Shown: positions 1-7,002 of the stretch, piece after piece
Position numbering within the stretch: position 1 is the stretch's first letter
Layout of the letters: each line of letters begins with the position of its first letter
Origin: CANHEE01 sp043777755
GTDB taxonomy: Bacteria > Bacteroidota > Bacteroidia > Chitinophagales > Saprospiraceae
Direction of reading: 5' to 3'
Length of the DNA: 12,126 nt
NCBI GenBank assembly: GCA_043777755.1
Contig: JAYWHK010000077.1
Span: 1 to 12,126, forward strand
Program-made: the position numbers and the translations under genes
The notes under the pieces: generated by a model
Told to the model about the DNA's origin: nothing
What the model saw: the letters and a program-made list of their open reading frames with translations, nothing else
Database searches by the model: none

Positions 1-99
1 AAAATTAGTGAAATTAGATTTAATTGTTACATCACGATTAGTGAAAATTAGTAAAATTAGAGGTAATTCGTGTTTAAATAAAATACGCTAAGTTTTTAC
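1..99. repeat. Left copy of ~98-bp imperfect intergenic direct repeat
   Basis: This is the first of two copies in the same orientation; the other is at 398-495. By hand alignment they differ by about 11 substitutions and one single-base gap. Both open with AAAATTAGTGAAATT, share TACATCACGATTAGTGAAA in the middle and end with ACGCTAAGTT plus a TTAC tail. Each copy has a finer texture of short attagtg / aattcgtg / aaattag words, so the unit is itself internally repetitive. No reading frame runs through it. The left boundary may be cut by the window edge. It resembles the AT-rich non-coding repeats scattered between Bacteroidota genes, but I cannot name a family. Confidence 0.85.
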
Positions 100-101
100 T
101 C

Positions 102-242
102 CTAATTAAACCAATTGTATAACCAAGAACCTACAAAATATCCTTTTTCAAAAAAGAAAAAAGCAGCGATTGCAGTTAAGCTAATAAGTATAGCCGCTTC
201 GGGGCTATTCCATTTCAGATTTTTCATTGAAAAGTTCATCAT
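102..242 (-). CDS. Possible single-pass membrane microprotein, 46 aa (unrecognised)
   Basis: On the minus strand, ATGATG at 242 opens a 46-codon frame ending in TAG at 104-102. The N-terminus is short and polar (MMNFSMKNLKWNSPEAA). One hydrophobic helix follows, about residues 17-31 (ILISLTAIAAFFFF). The tail is aromatic and rich in glycine and tryptophan (KGYFVGSWLYNWFN). Composition and codon choice look protein-like and the topology is that of a small membrane protein. The start could also be the second ATG (239) or the internal ATG at 227 (MKNLKW). No Shine-Dalgarno is visible, which is normal here; the leader is A-rich. I do not recognise the family. It lies exactly between the two ~98-bp direct repeats and ends 3 bp from the left copy. 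It could be a chance frame, since there is no homology evidence. Confidence 0.45.
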   Translation of the reverse strand: MMNFSMKNLKWNSPEAAILISLTAIAAFFFFEKGYFVGSWLYNWFN

Positions 243-397
243 TTTATGTATATTTTTAGTTAAAATTTAGTTCTGTAAGTAAAATCCCGGATCCTAATTG
301 CGCAGTATTGGGGAACACTGATTATTAGGATTTTCATGATTTATTAAGATAATTAGGAAGAACTTAGCTGCGCTCAATATTAAAACGAAGTTTTAAT
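243..397. other. Non-coding stretch between microprotein and right repeat, with two hairpins
   Basis: I see no credible gene here. It holds an imperfect hairpin at 291-331: the outer stem ATCCTAAT/ATTAGGAT encloses an internal loop, an inner CAGT/ACTG stem and a 10-nt loop. A second, perfect hairpin lies at 379-397: ATTAAAAC/GTTTTAAT around a GAA triloop, directly abutting the right repeat copy. The first would fall in the 5' leader of the minus-strand microprotein if that gene is real. No consensus promoter was found on either strand. Confidence 0.55.
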
Positions 398-495
398 AAA
401 ATTAGTGAAATTCGATTTAATTTTTACATCACGATTAGTGAAATTCGTTTAATTAGATAAAATTCGTGATTAAACAAAATACGCTAAGTTGTTAC
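398..495. repeat. Right copy of ~98-bp imperfect intergenic direct repeat
   Basis: This is the second copy of the repeat seen at 1-99, same orientation, starts 397 bp apart. It ends 26 bp before the prolyl oligopeptidase start, so it overlaps the region where that gene's promoter should be. No -33/-7 pair with normal spacing is visible in it; a TACTTTAT at 504-511 lies only 12 bp after a TTG. The 8-bp hairpin with GAA loop at 379-397 sits immediately upstream of the copy. Confidence 0.85.
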
Positions 496-521
496 AAAAC
501 TTATACTTTATAAAAATATAA

Positions 522-2618
522 ATGAAAAAATATCTTTCTACCTTACTGTTTTTCAGCAGTTTATCAATGCTTATGGCACAATACAATTATCCCAAAACTC
601 GTAAAGATACGCAATTGGACGACTATCACGGTACGAAAGTATCTGACCCTTATCGTTGGCTTGAAGACGACCGTTCTGCCGAAACTGGCGAATGGGTAAA
701 AGCCCAAAATGACGTAACTTTTGGCTTTTTAGAAAAAATTCCTTTTAGAAAAACGCTACAAAAACGCTGCGAAGAAGTTTTTAATTATGCTAAATATTCG
801 TCGCCGTTTCGCCGTGGCGAGTGGTATTATTTTTATAAAAACGATGGTTTGCAAAATCAATCTGTTTTGTATCGTCAAAAAGGACTTTCTGGCGAAGCCG
901 AATTGGTCATTGACCCAAATAAATTAAGCAAAGACGGCACTATGCGCATGACGCAATTTGTCGTTTCAAAAGATGGAAAATACGCTGCGTATGCCACTTC
1001 CAAAGGCGGTTCTGATTGGCAAGACATCTATATTATGGATTTGGCAACAAAGAAAAACCTTGCTGACAAAGTAGAATGGATGAAAGTTTCGGGTATCAGC
1101 TGGCAAGGTGATGGTTTTTATTACAGCCGTTACCCTGAGCCAAAAGGCTCAGAATTATCTGCCAAAAATGAAAACCATCAAGTGTTTTTTCACAAGATAA
1201 ACACCTCACAATCAGCCGATAAGCTCATTTATGAAGATGCTAAAAATCCGCAACGCTTTCATCAAGTCAGCGTAACCGAAGATGAAAAATATGCTTTACT
1301 TTACATCAGTGACCGAGGAAAAGGCTTAGATGGTTCAGCTATTTTTTACGCTGAAAAAGGCAGTACTGATTTCAAACCCATCATGGGCGAAGTCACTAAT
1401 TTTGATTACGGTGTGATTGACAATATTGGCTCAAATTTTTTAGTACAGACCAACGCTGATGCACCAAACTCAAAAATCATGGTTTTTGATTCAAAAACAA
1501 AAGCATGGACAACGCTCATTGCTGAAAAAACAGAGCCTTTGCAAGGCGCAGGAATGGCTGGCGGAAAACTATTTGTGTCTTATTCAAAAGACGTTTCAAC
1601 GCAAGTTTTTGTCTATAATAAAAAAGGAAAATTAGAAAACGAAATTAAATTGCCTGGAACGGGAACGGCTTCTGGTTTTGGTGGTGACAAAGATGACAAG
1701 AGTGTTTTCTTTACATTCACCTCATTTTCAACACCTTCTACGATTTATCAATACAATATTGCGAATAAAAAAAGCAGTGTTTTTCGTAAATTGGATTTGC
1801 CTTTCAATCCAGAATTATTTGAAACCAAACAAGTTTTTTATACTTCAAAAGATGGTACAAAAGTACCGATGTTCATCATCAGCAAAAAAGGTTTGGTCAA
1901 AGATGGTACAAATCCAACTGTTTTGTATGGTTACGGAGGTTTCAATATTGCCATGCAGCCTGCGTTTAACTCTCTGTTAGTTCCTTATTTGGAGCAAGGT
2001 GGCGTTTATGCGGTGGCTTGTTTGCGTGGCGGTTCAGAATATGGCGAAAAATGGCACGAACAAGGCATGAAACTCAAAAAACAAAACGTTTTTGACGATT
2101 ACATTGCTGCGGCGGAATATTTAATCAAAGAAAAAATCACATCTTCGGAGCGTTTGGCAGTTCGTGGAGGTTCAAATGGCGGTCTTTTGGTAGGTGCTGT
2201 CATCAATCAGCGACCAGATTTGTTCAAGGTGGCGATTCCACAAGTTGGTGTGATGGATATGTTGCGTTTCCAAAAATTCACCATAGGCTGGAACTGGGTT
2301 GCGGATTACGGCAGTGCGGACAATGCGGACGAATTTAAAGCATTGTATGCTTATTCGCCTATTCACAACCTACGTGAAGGCATCAATTATCCTGCAACGC
2401 TGGTAACAACGGCTGACCATGACGACAGGGTTGTACCTGCGCACTCTTTCAAATACGCTGCTACTTTACAAGAAAAATACAATGGCACTAATCCTGTAAT
2501 GATTCGTGTAGATACCAATTCTGGTCATGGCGCAAGCAATACAAAGAAAAACATCGAGCTAACCGCTGATATTTATTCGTTTATACTGTATAATATGGGC
2601 GTGATGGTGAAAAATTAA
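522..2618 (+). CDS. Secreted prolyl oligopeptidase (S9A family serine peptidase)
   Basis: This enzyme cleaves short proline-containing peptides after proline (EC 3.4.21.26 type). At 698 residues it has the usual family length. Residues 1-19 form a signal peptide, with likely cleavage after LMA before Gln20, and no lipobox Cys, so it should act in the periplasm or outside. Residues about 22-80 match the S9A N-terminus (YPKTRKD, DPYRWLED). Residues about 80-440 form the seven-bladed propeller that screens substrates. The alpha/beta-hydrolase domain follows from about 445. The catalytic triad is Ser551 in GGSNGG, Asp634 in ADHDDRVVP and His669 in NSGHG; Arg636 matches the substrate-binding Arg of the porcine enzyme. 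The VLYGYGGF motif (467-474) is also present. The ATG at 522 is the natural start because the signal peptide begins there. A terminator-like hairpin follows at 2640-2678, so it is probably a single-gene unit. The frame is intact. Confidence 0.97.
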   Translation: MKKYLSTLLFFSSLSMLMAQYNYPKTRKDTQLDDYHGTKVSDPYRWLEDDRSAETGEWVKAQNDVTFGFLEKIPFRKTLQKRCEEVFNYAKYSSPFRRGEWYYFYKNDGLQNQSVLYRQKGLSGEAELVIDPNKLSKDGTMRMTQFVVSKDGKYAAYATSKGGSDWQDIYIMDLATKKNLADKVEWMKVSGISWQGDGFYYSRYPEPKGSELSAKNENHQVFFHKINTSQSADKLIYEDAKNPQRFHQVSVTEDEKYALLYISDRGKGLDGSAIFYAEKGSTDFKPIMGEVTNFDYGVIDNIGSNFLVQTNADAPNSKIMVFDSKTKAWTTLIAEKTEPLQGAGMAGGKLFVSYSKDVSTQVFVYNKKGKLENEIKLPGTGTASGFGGDKDDKSVFFTFTSFSTPSTIYQYNIANKKSSVFRKLDLPFNPELFETKQVFYTSKDGTKVPMFIISKKGLVKDGTNPTVLYGYGGFNIAMQPAFNSLLVPYLEQGGVYAVACLRGGSEYGEKWHEQGMKLKKQNVFDDYIAAAEYLIKEKITSSERLAVRGGSNGGLLVGAVINQRPDLFKVAIPQVGVMDMLRFQKFTIGWNWVADYGSADNADEFKALYAYSPIHNLREGINYPATLVTTADHDDRVVPAHSFKYAATLQEKYNGTNPVMIRVDTNSGHGASNTKKNIELTADIYSFILYNMGVMVKN

Positions 2619-2639
2619 AAATTAAAGGAATTAAAAATT

Positions 2640-2678
2640 AAAAAAATCCCTGTTTTGCGAAAAAATAAGGATTTTTTT
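2640..2678 (+). terminator. Terminator-like hairpin after prolyl oligopeptidase
   Basis: A 10-bp stem, AAAAAAATCC at 2640-2649 pairing GGATTTTTTT at 2669-2678, encloses a 19-nt loop 21 bp after the stop codon and ends in a T run. The stem is AT-rich and the loop large, so it may be a weak terminator. The rest of the 103-bp gap (to 2721) has no consensus promoter that I can find. Confidence 0.6.
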
Positions 2679-2721
2679 AAGTAATTTTCATAAAAAATAT
2701 AGTTTCCATTTTTCTTCGATT

Positions 2722-3816
2722 ATGAATTTTCTAAAAAATCTCTTTACAAAAAAAGAACAACCTATCAAAAGCAATGCTGACTTTTGGGCTTGGTTTGCTA
2801 AAAATGAAAAAAAATTTTTTGATGTTGTAAAAAGTCATAAAGACATTGAAAAAGGTTTTTTTGATCCTCTATCCGAAAAACTTGAAGAACTCAAAGATGG
2901 CTATTTATATTTGGCAGGTATGTTTGATGAAAATACCGCTGAATTGGTATTGACACCAGATGGCGATGTAAATAACATCGTTTTTGTAGAAGAACTTATT
3001 GCAGACGCACCTTCAATAGTTGGTTGGAAATTCACAGCACTCAAATCCGCAACAGGAGATATAAATATAAAAATGGGTGATTATGAGTTCAATACCGAAA
3101 ATTTATTTTTTTACTCCAATGACCATGCTGCCTATCCTGATGAAATCGACATTACAGTGGTTCACAACGACCTTAATGAAACGAATAAACAGCAGGTAGC
3201 AAACGGAACATACATTTTTTTAGACAACTATTTAGGCGAACTTGACTTTGTGACGACAATTGATTCGTCTAATGTCATAGGAAAAGGCGAAGCCCAAAAA
3301 GAACTTGTTCCTATCTCAAAACTCAAAGATTTTTTGAAATGGCGGCAAAAAGAATTCATCGAAAAGTATGAAGACACTACTTACAACACTGACGATGACG
3401 AGTATTCCCTACTTAAAGCGGAATATGAAAATGGCAATATGCTCATTGCAACAATTAATACCAACCTTTTGAACTGGGAAGGAAAGTCTTCGCATCCTTG
3501 GTTGGCTGTAATGACCATAAAATACGATGGTGAAGATAATAATGGCATGCCTCATAGCAAAGACTATGAAATGATGAACGTCATTGAAGACGAGCTATTG
3601 TCGGAACTCAAAAATACTGCTGATTGCCTTCTCGTCGGTCGGCAAACCGCCCAAAACGAACGAGAAATTTACTTCGTCTGCAAAGATTTTCGTGAAATAT
3701 CAAAGAATTTGTACCAAACTCAGACAAAATACGTTCAAAAATATGAAATGGAATACGAGATTTATAAAGACAAATATTGGCAATCTTTTGAGCGTTTTAA
3801 AAATCTTCATGTATAA
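2722..3816 (+). CDS. DUF695 domain protein, cytoplasmic, function unknown
   Basis: This is a 364-residue soluble protein with no signal peptide or membrane helix. The N-terminal part (about 20-110) has the conserved pattern of Bacteroidota DUF695 proteins: FWAWFAKNEKKF, then IEKGFFDPLSEKL, DGYLYLAGMFDE, ELVLTPDG, IVFVEELIADAP and GWKFTAL. The C-terminal part (about 235-360) is the DUF695 domain proper, recognised by NVIEDELLSEL (286-296), CLLVGRQT (302-309), REIYFVC (314-320) and a final DKYWQSFERF. No catalytic residues are known for the family and I infer none. The protein is strongly acidic in places (YNTDDDEYSL, 221-230). It is flanked by terminator-like hairpins on both sides, so it appears to be transcribed alone. 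The same frame stays open for 35 codons after its TAA stop, up to TAG at 3922-3924. The conserved domain ends before the TAA, so that stop is probably genuine. Confidence 0.85.
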   Translation: MNFLKNLFTKKEQPIKSNADFWAWFAKNEKKFFDVVKSHKDIEKGFFDPLSEKLEELKDGYLYLAGMFDENTAELVLTPDGDVNNIVFVEELIADAPSIVGWKFTALKSATGDINIKMGDYEFNTENLFFYSNDHAAYPDEIDITVVHNDLNETNKQQVANGTYIFLDNYLGELDFVTTIDSSNVIGKGEAQKELVPISKLKDFLKWRQKEFIEKYEDTTYNTDDDEYSLLKAEYENGNMLIATINTNLLNWEGKSSHPWLAVMTIKYDGEDNNGMPHSKDYEMMNVIEDELLSELKNTADCLLVGRQTAQNEREIYFVCKDFREISKNLYQTQTKYVQKYEMEYEIYKDKYWQSFERFKNLHV

Positions 3817-3966
3817 ATTTTTACTTATTGTAAAACCATTAACAGAGCTTTACAAAAGACACAAGGCTCATTCCTAATGAACCCGCTAAGTACCGAATGG
3901 TACGCTTTGTGGTTTAGAGATTAGAAAAAAATAACCACGTTTATTTTAGCCCAACTAATTACGCAC
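3817..3966. other. Spacer downstream of the DUF695 gene with a duplicated promoter-like module
   Basis: I see no established gene here. Two details stand out. The DUF695 frame continues past its stop to TAG at 3922-3924, containing an ATG at 3877 and a 15-residue protein-like peptide (MNPLSTEWYALWFRD). Second, 3943-3957 carries ATTTTAGCCCAACTA, an exact 15-bp match to 6991-7005, in a larger minus-strand module described under findings. A small perfect stem, GTACC/GGTAC with a GAAT loop, lies at 3890-3903. Confidence 0.5.
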
Positions 3967-4006
3967 AAAAAAAGAGTAGAAAATTAACATTTTCCACTCT
4001 TTTTTT
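3967..4006. terminator. Strong bidirectional terminator between convergent genes
   Basis: The left arm AAAAAAAGAGTAGAAAA (3967-3983) pairs with TTTTCCACTCTTTTTTT (3990-4006) around the hexaloop TTAACA. This gives 16 base pairs with one A-C mismatch. Each strand ends the stem in seven T/U residues. It lies between the end of the DUF695 gene (+) and the end of the RDD gene (-), which is where a shared terminator is expected. It most likely ends the minus-strand operon, whose last stop is 51 bp away. Confidence 0.88.
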
Positions 4007-4057
4007 GTCTTACAACAGTTGTTAAAAACACGGAGGCATTTTAGACTTTTCAGGTAT

Positions 4058-4522
4058 TTACAAACCGTGGAAAGACTTATAGTCTGCTTCTTTTACAACC
4101 ATTGTACCTGACCATCTATCATGCCAGCCTCCACTATCTCCTAAAAAAGATAGCGCATCAAAAGGAACTACCCTGTAAAAAGAACGGGTAAATGCAGTTC
4201 CTCCGTCAATTGGACTTCCATCAGTAAAAACAGCTCTTGTTCCTGTTATGTATTTGCCAATACTTTTGCCTTGTGTCGTGGCTTCCATAAAATAATACAG
4301 CAGTGCTATAAATGCTGTAAATAAATAGTCCAACAAGCGATTTTCAGAGATGCTTTCTGGTAATCCGAAAACGATAAAAGCCAATACACCAAGAATTGTA
4401 AAAACAATCCTATCAATAACGAAATTAGCGATGCGAAGTCCCTTATCTACCACTTGAAACTCAAAATTTTCGTCTGCTGGTTTAAACGTAGAGAAATCAT
4501 CTAAAAGAATTTGATCTTCCAT
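4058..4522 (-). CDS. RDD family membrane protein
   Basis: This is a 154-residue small integral membrane protein of the RDD family. RDD proteins are widespread and mostly uncharacterised; some are linked to ion transport or envelope stress in other bacteria. Evidence comprises the family's first-helix motif with conserved Arg and Asp (LRIANFVIDRIV, 29-40), helices at about 36-54 and 62-79, the loop motif TQGKSIGKYITGTRAV (83-98), and the C-terminal RSFYRVVPFDALSF...WHDRWSGTMVV block (113-143). The third helix (about 115-128) is only weakly hydrophobic, as is common in the family. It starts 26 bp after the permease stop codon on the same strand, so it is the third gene of the operon. The substrate cannot be told from sequence. 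Confidence 0.9.
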   Translation of the reverse strand: MEDQILLDDFSTFKPADENFEFQVVDKGLRIANFVIDRIVFTILGVLAFIVFGLPESISENRLLDYLFTAFIALLYYFMEATTQGKSIGKYITGTRAVFTDGSPIDGGTAFTRSFYRVVPFDALSFLGDSGGWHDRWSGTMVVKEADYKSFHGL

Positions 4523-4548
4523 TTTTAATTGTTGTATTTTGATTTAAA

Positions 4549-5988
4549 TTATGATTCATCTGATGAGGCTTTTGCGCCTTTTCTCGTCCAGTACAAATAA
4601 AATGGAACACCCGTCAGCATCAAGCCAACACCTTTGAGTGCTTCCTCTGGTGCAGTGTAGAAAGTATTGACAATCAATGCAATACAAAATATGATAAACA
4701 AAGCTGGTACGATTGGATAACCCCAAACTTTGTATGGACGCTCCGTATCTGGCTCTCTTTTTCTCAGTATAAAAACACCCAATGCTGTTGCGCCATAATA
4801 GAAAAACGCTGCAAAAATCAACATATCGGTCAATTGGTCAAAATTGCCCGACAAGACCAACAAACAAGCCCAAATACCTTGCATCCAAAGCGCATTGTTT
4901 GGCGTATTGTATTTCGGGTGTATTTCTGCGGCACTTTTAAAGAAAAGACCATCTTTTGCCATCGCATAATACATACGTGGCGGCATGATAATCGTACTAT
5001 TCGTACAACCCAAAGTCGTAATCAAAATAATAACAGAAAGCAAAACACTACCCATTCGACCACCATAACTTCTGACCACTTCTATCGCTGCAATTTGGTT
5101 TTTTGCCAAATAAACATCTTGTAATTGATTGACTGGATAAACATAAAAATAAGCAAAATTTACCAATAAATACGCTGCAATAATGATTAAAAGCCCTGAA
5201 AACAAAGCGATTGGTAAATTTCTATTCGGATTTTGAATTTCTCCTCCTAAAAAACCTACAGTATTCCAACCTTCATAACCCCAAAATGCCGCCAGCATCG
5301 CTGCCAAAAAAGCACTTCCAAAACCCATTGTCGGGTCGGTTTGCAGTACGCTTGGCGCAACATCTACAGAGAGATTCGACATCGTTCCGTTGCTAAAAAA
5401 CAAGGCGGAAATCACAATCAGCGACAAACCTAAAATCACCAAACGGGTAATCCAATTGCTCAGTAATTCGCCACCTTTTAGTCCTCTTGTGTTCAAAAAC
5501 GTGAGCGCAATAATGAGTGCTATAGTGAAAAATTTTATTTCAAAATTCTCAAAAGGCTTAAAAATCCAAATTTGTGTCGCTTCCAGACTCGAAAGGTCGC
5601 CAAAAATTCCTTTTAATGGGTAAATATTGTTCAGCGATTGCGAAAAAACATAAGCGATACTTGATACTGACGCTGTTTTTATAATGGAAAAAATACTCCA
5701 ACCAAACATAAATGACATAAATTTGCCATAAATTCGGCGAAAATAAACGTATTCTCCGCCAGAATCCGCATACATTCCTGCAATTTCGGCATTGCTCAAT
5801 GCACCAAAAAGACTCACAATACCAGCGCATAACCAAGCCAAAAGTACCATTTTGGGCGAACCCAAAAGGTGGCTCATTACTGCTGCTTTTTTATAAACGC
5901 CCGACCCTATTACCGAGCTAACGACCAAGATAATAGCCGAAGCCAACGTGACCGTGCGGACAAGTTGTCCTTGTTGTTTTGTACTCAT
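4549..5988 (-). CDS. APC superfamily amino-acid permease (LAT/SteT-like)
   Basis: This is a 479-residue inner-membrane transporter with about 12 predicted helices, the normal length for the amino acid-polyamine-organocation superfamily. Diagnostic features are the helix-1 substrate-binding motif IGSGVYKKAA (27-36), the helix-2/3 region NAEIAGMYADSGGEYVYFRRIYG (split around residues 66-88), helix 6 AFWGYEGWN (234-242) followed by NPNRNLPIAL (253-262), PPRMYYAMAKDG (336-347), and the late cytoplasmic motif REPDTERPYKVWGYP (411-425). These fit the L-type/SteT-like branch, which takes up or exchanges neutral amino acids; the actual substrate is not decided by sequence. It starts 14 bp after the stop of the upstream N-acyltransferase gene, so the two are almost certainly co-transcribed. 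Supply of the amino acid that enzyme acylates is a plausible but unproven role. The frame is intact. Confidence 0.93.
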   Translation of the reverse strand: MSTKQQGQLVRTVTLASAIILVVSSVIGSGVYKKAAVMSHLLGSPKMVLLAWLCAGIVSLFGALSNAEIAGMYADSGGEYVYFRRIYGKFMSFMFGWSIFSIIKTASVSSIAYVFSQSLNNIYPLKGIFGDLSSLEATQIWIFKPFENFEIKFFTIALIIALTFLNTRGLKGGELLSNWITRLVILGLSLIVISALFFSNGTMSNLSVDVAPSVLQTDPTMGFGSAFLAAMLAAFWGYEGWNTVGFLGGEIQNPNRNLPIALFSGLLIIIAAYLLVNFAYFYVYPVNQLQDVYLAKNQIAAIEVVRSYGGRMGSVLLSVIILITTLGCTNSTIIMPPRMYYAMAKDGLFFKSAAEIHPKYNTPNNALWMQGIWACLLVLSGNFDQLTDMLIFAAFFYYGATALGVFILRKREPDTERPYKVWGYPIVPALFIIFCIALIVNTFYTAPEEALKGVGLMLTGVPFYLYWTRKGAKASSDES

Positions 5989-6002
5989 AGTTTTGTTTTG
6001 TT

Positions 6003-6932
6003 TTAATTTACATAAGACTCAATGTACCTTTCCGCTTTTTCTTGATGAAGGTCTTTTATTGTAATTAAAATACCCGTTTCTTCTACATCTCCAAAAAGAT
6101 CATTGACCGAAGTTCCAAAAGTTTTCATCGTCAAACTCAAATTCATGTAAGCATTGATAAGTGGTGGGATATTTTCACCCAAAAGACGAACACCATTGTT
6201 AAGATTTTTGTGTCCTTCTTTGTAAGGTAAGCCTTCCCATTTTTGCCAAAAATTTTCTTTTGGAAAAACCCTTTTCAAAGGATGAATTGGTGTTACAAGT
6301 TCCTCATTATCAGGAAAATAGTAATCCATAAACGACATCAACATATCTCTTGCTTCCGTGTTGTAATGCGTGTACATGGTTACTTTTCCAAAAAAATATT
6401 TTGCACTCGGATAATCACTACAAAGCGAACCCAGCCCGTCCCAAAGGTTGTCAAGCGTATAGATTCCTTTGCGGCTGGTCGCTGTCGGCTGATAATCAGG
6501 GTGAACCCAACTCCTACCTAATTCGATGGTATAAGGCAAATATTCTTGAAGGAATTTTTCAGAAAAATTAAAAAGATGCGCCGTAGAAAGATTAATCTCT
6601 CCATCTTCTAAAATCGCATCTGGTCCAAAAATAAAACGATAACCACCCAAAATTACCTGTTCTCTAGGATCCCAAACGAGAAGTTGCTCATAAGGTTTTT
6701 CACAAGTATCGTTGTGGTCAATATCAATTTCATCACCAGTACCTCCACCAGCACCTCTGAACGCTTCTTCTCGCAAACGACCAATTTCACGCATTACATT
6801 GGGTGAATTGTGGTGATTTATGACATATATTTCATTATCGCCTTTGTTTGTTGTACGAACAAAACGTTCTTTTGTAAGCTCTCTTTGTATAATGTTTTTG
6901 TCTAAAGGAGGAATAATCGCTTTTATCATCAT
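6003..6932 (-). CDS. GNAT-fold amino-acid N-acyltransferase, GlsB/OlsB-like (aminolipid synthesis)
   Basis: The enzyme is expected to transfer a 3-hydroxy fatty acyl group from acyl carrier protein to the alpha-amino group of an amino acid. That is the first step toward ornithine, glycine or related aminolipids (OlsB in proteobacteria, GlsB in Bacteroides). With 309 residues from the chosen start, it shows the family hallmarks VMREIGRLREEAF (46-58), the glycine-rich RGAGGGTGDEIDID (59-72), LGGYRF (95-100) and ELGRSWVHPDYQ (137-148). The frame is open to an ATG at 6986, but I prefer the ATGATG at 6932/6929. There the protein begins MMIKAIIPPLD, as relatives do, and the best promoter candidate (6974-7002) places transcription start below 6986, which would leave the longer start untranscribed. 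It is the first gene of a three-gene operon. I see no partner O-acyltransferase (GlsA/OlsA type) in this window. The head-group amino acid is unknown. Confidence 0.85.
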   Translation of the reverse strand: MMIKAIIPPLDKNIIQRELTKERFVRTTNKGDNEIYVINHHNSPNVMREIGRLREEAFRGAGGGTGDEIDIDHNDTCEKPYEQLLVWDPREQVILGGYRFIFGPDAILEDGEINLSTAHLFNFSEKFLQEYLPYTIELGRSWVHPDYQPTATSRKGIYTLDNLWDGLGSLCSDYPSAKYFFGKVTMYTHYNTEARDMLMSFMDYYFPDNEELVTPIHPLKRVFPKENFWQKWEGLPYKEGHKNLNNGVRLLGENIPPLINAYMNLSLTMKTFGTSVNDLFGDVEETGILITIKDLHQEKAERYIESYVN

Positions 6933-6973
6933 AAATAGGCGTATAGGAATAAACGTAGTTATTTTGTTGTTGA

Positions 6974-7002
6974 GAAAAATAAGCATAAGTATTTTAGCCC
7001 AA
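6974..7002 (-). promoter_or_regulatory. Candidate promoter for the N-acyltransferase/permease/RDD operon
   Basis: On the minus strand, TTG (7002-7000) and TATTTTTC (6981-6974) are separated by 18 bp. They match the Bacteroidota -33 TTTG and -7 TAnnTTTG elements, with 7 of 8 bases at -7. Initiation would fall near 6967, giving a leader of about 35 nt to the ATG at 6932. The same arrangement recurs at 3931-3957, which either supports a shared element or shows that this is a repeat and not a dedicated promoter. Confidence 0.45.

Noticed and set aside
1..495. The repeats as a CRISPR array.
   Set aside because: Only two long, diverged copies with a 298-bp intervening stretch, no regular short spacers and no cas genes.
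489..511. TTG (489-491) plus TACTTTAT (504-511) as a promoter for the prolyl oligopeptidase gene.
   Set aside because: The spacing is only 12 bp, well short of the usual ~17-23 bp, and the -7 match is incomplete.
3584..3877. A 97-codon plus-strand frame overlapping the end of the DUF695 gene.
   Set aside because: It overlaps conserved DUF695 coding sequence in another frame and has no recognisable content of its own.
4834..5623. Several plus-strand frames of 61-96 codons inside the permease gene.
   Set aside because: They are shadows of a clear APC transporter frame on the other strand, with non-protein-like composition and no family signal.
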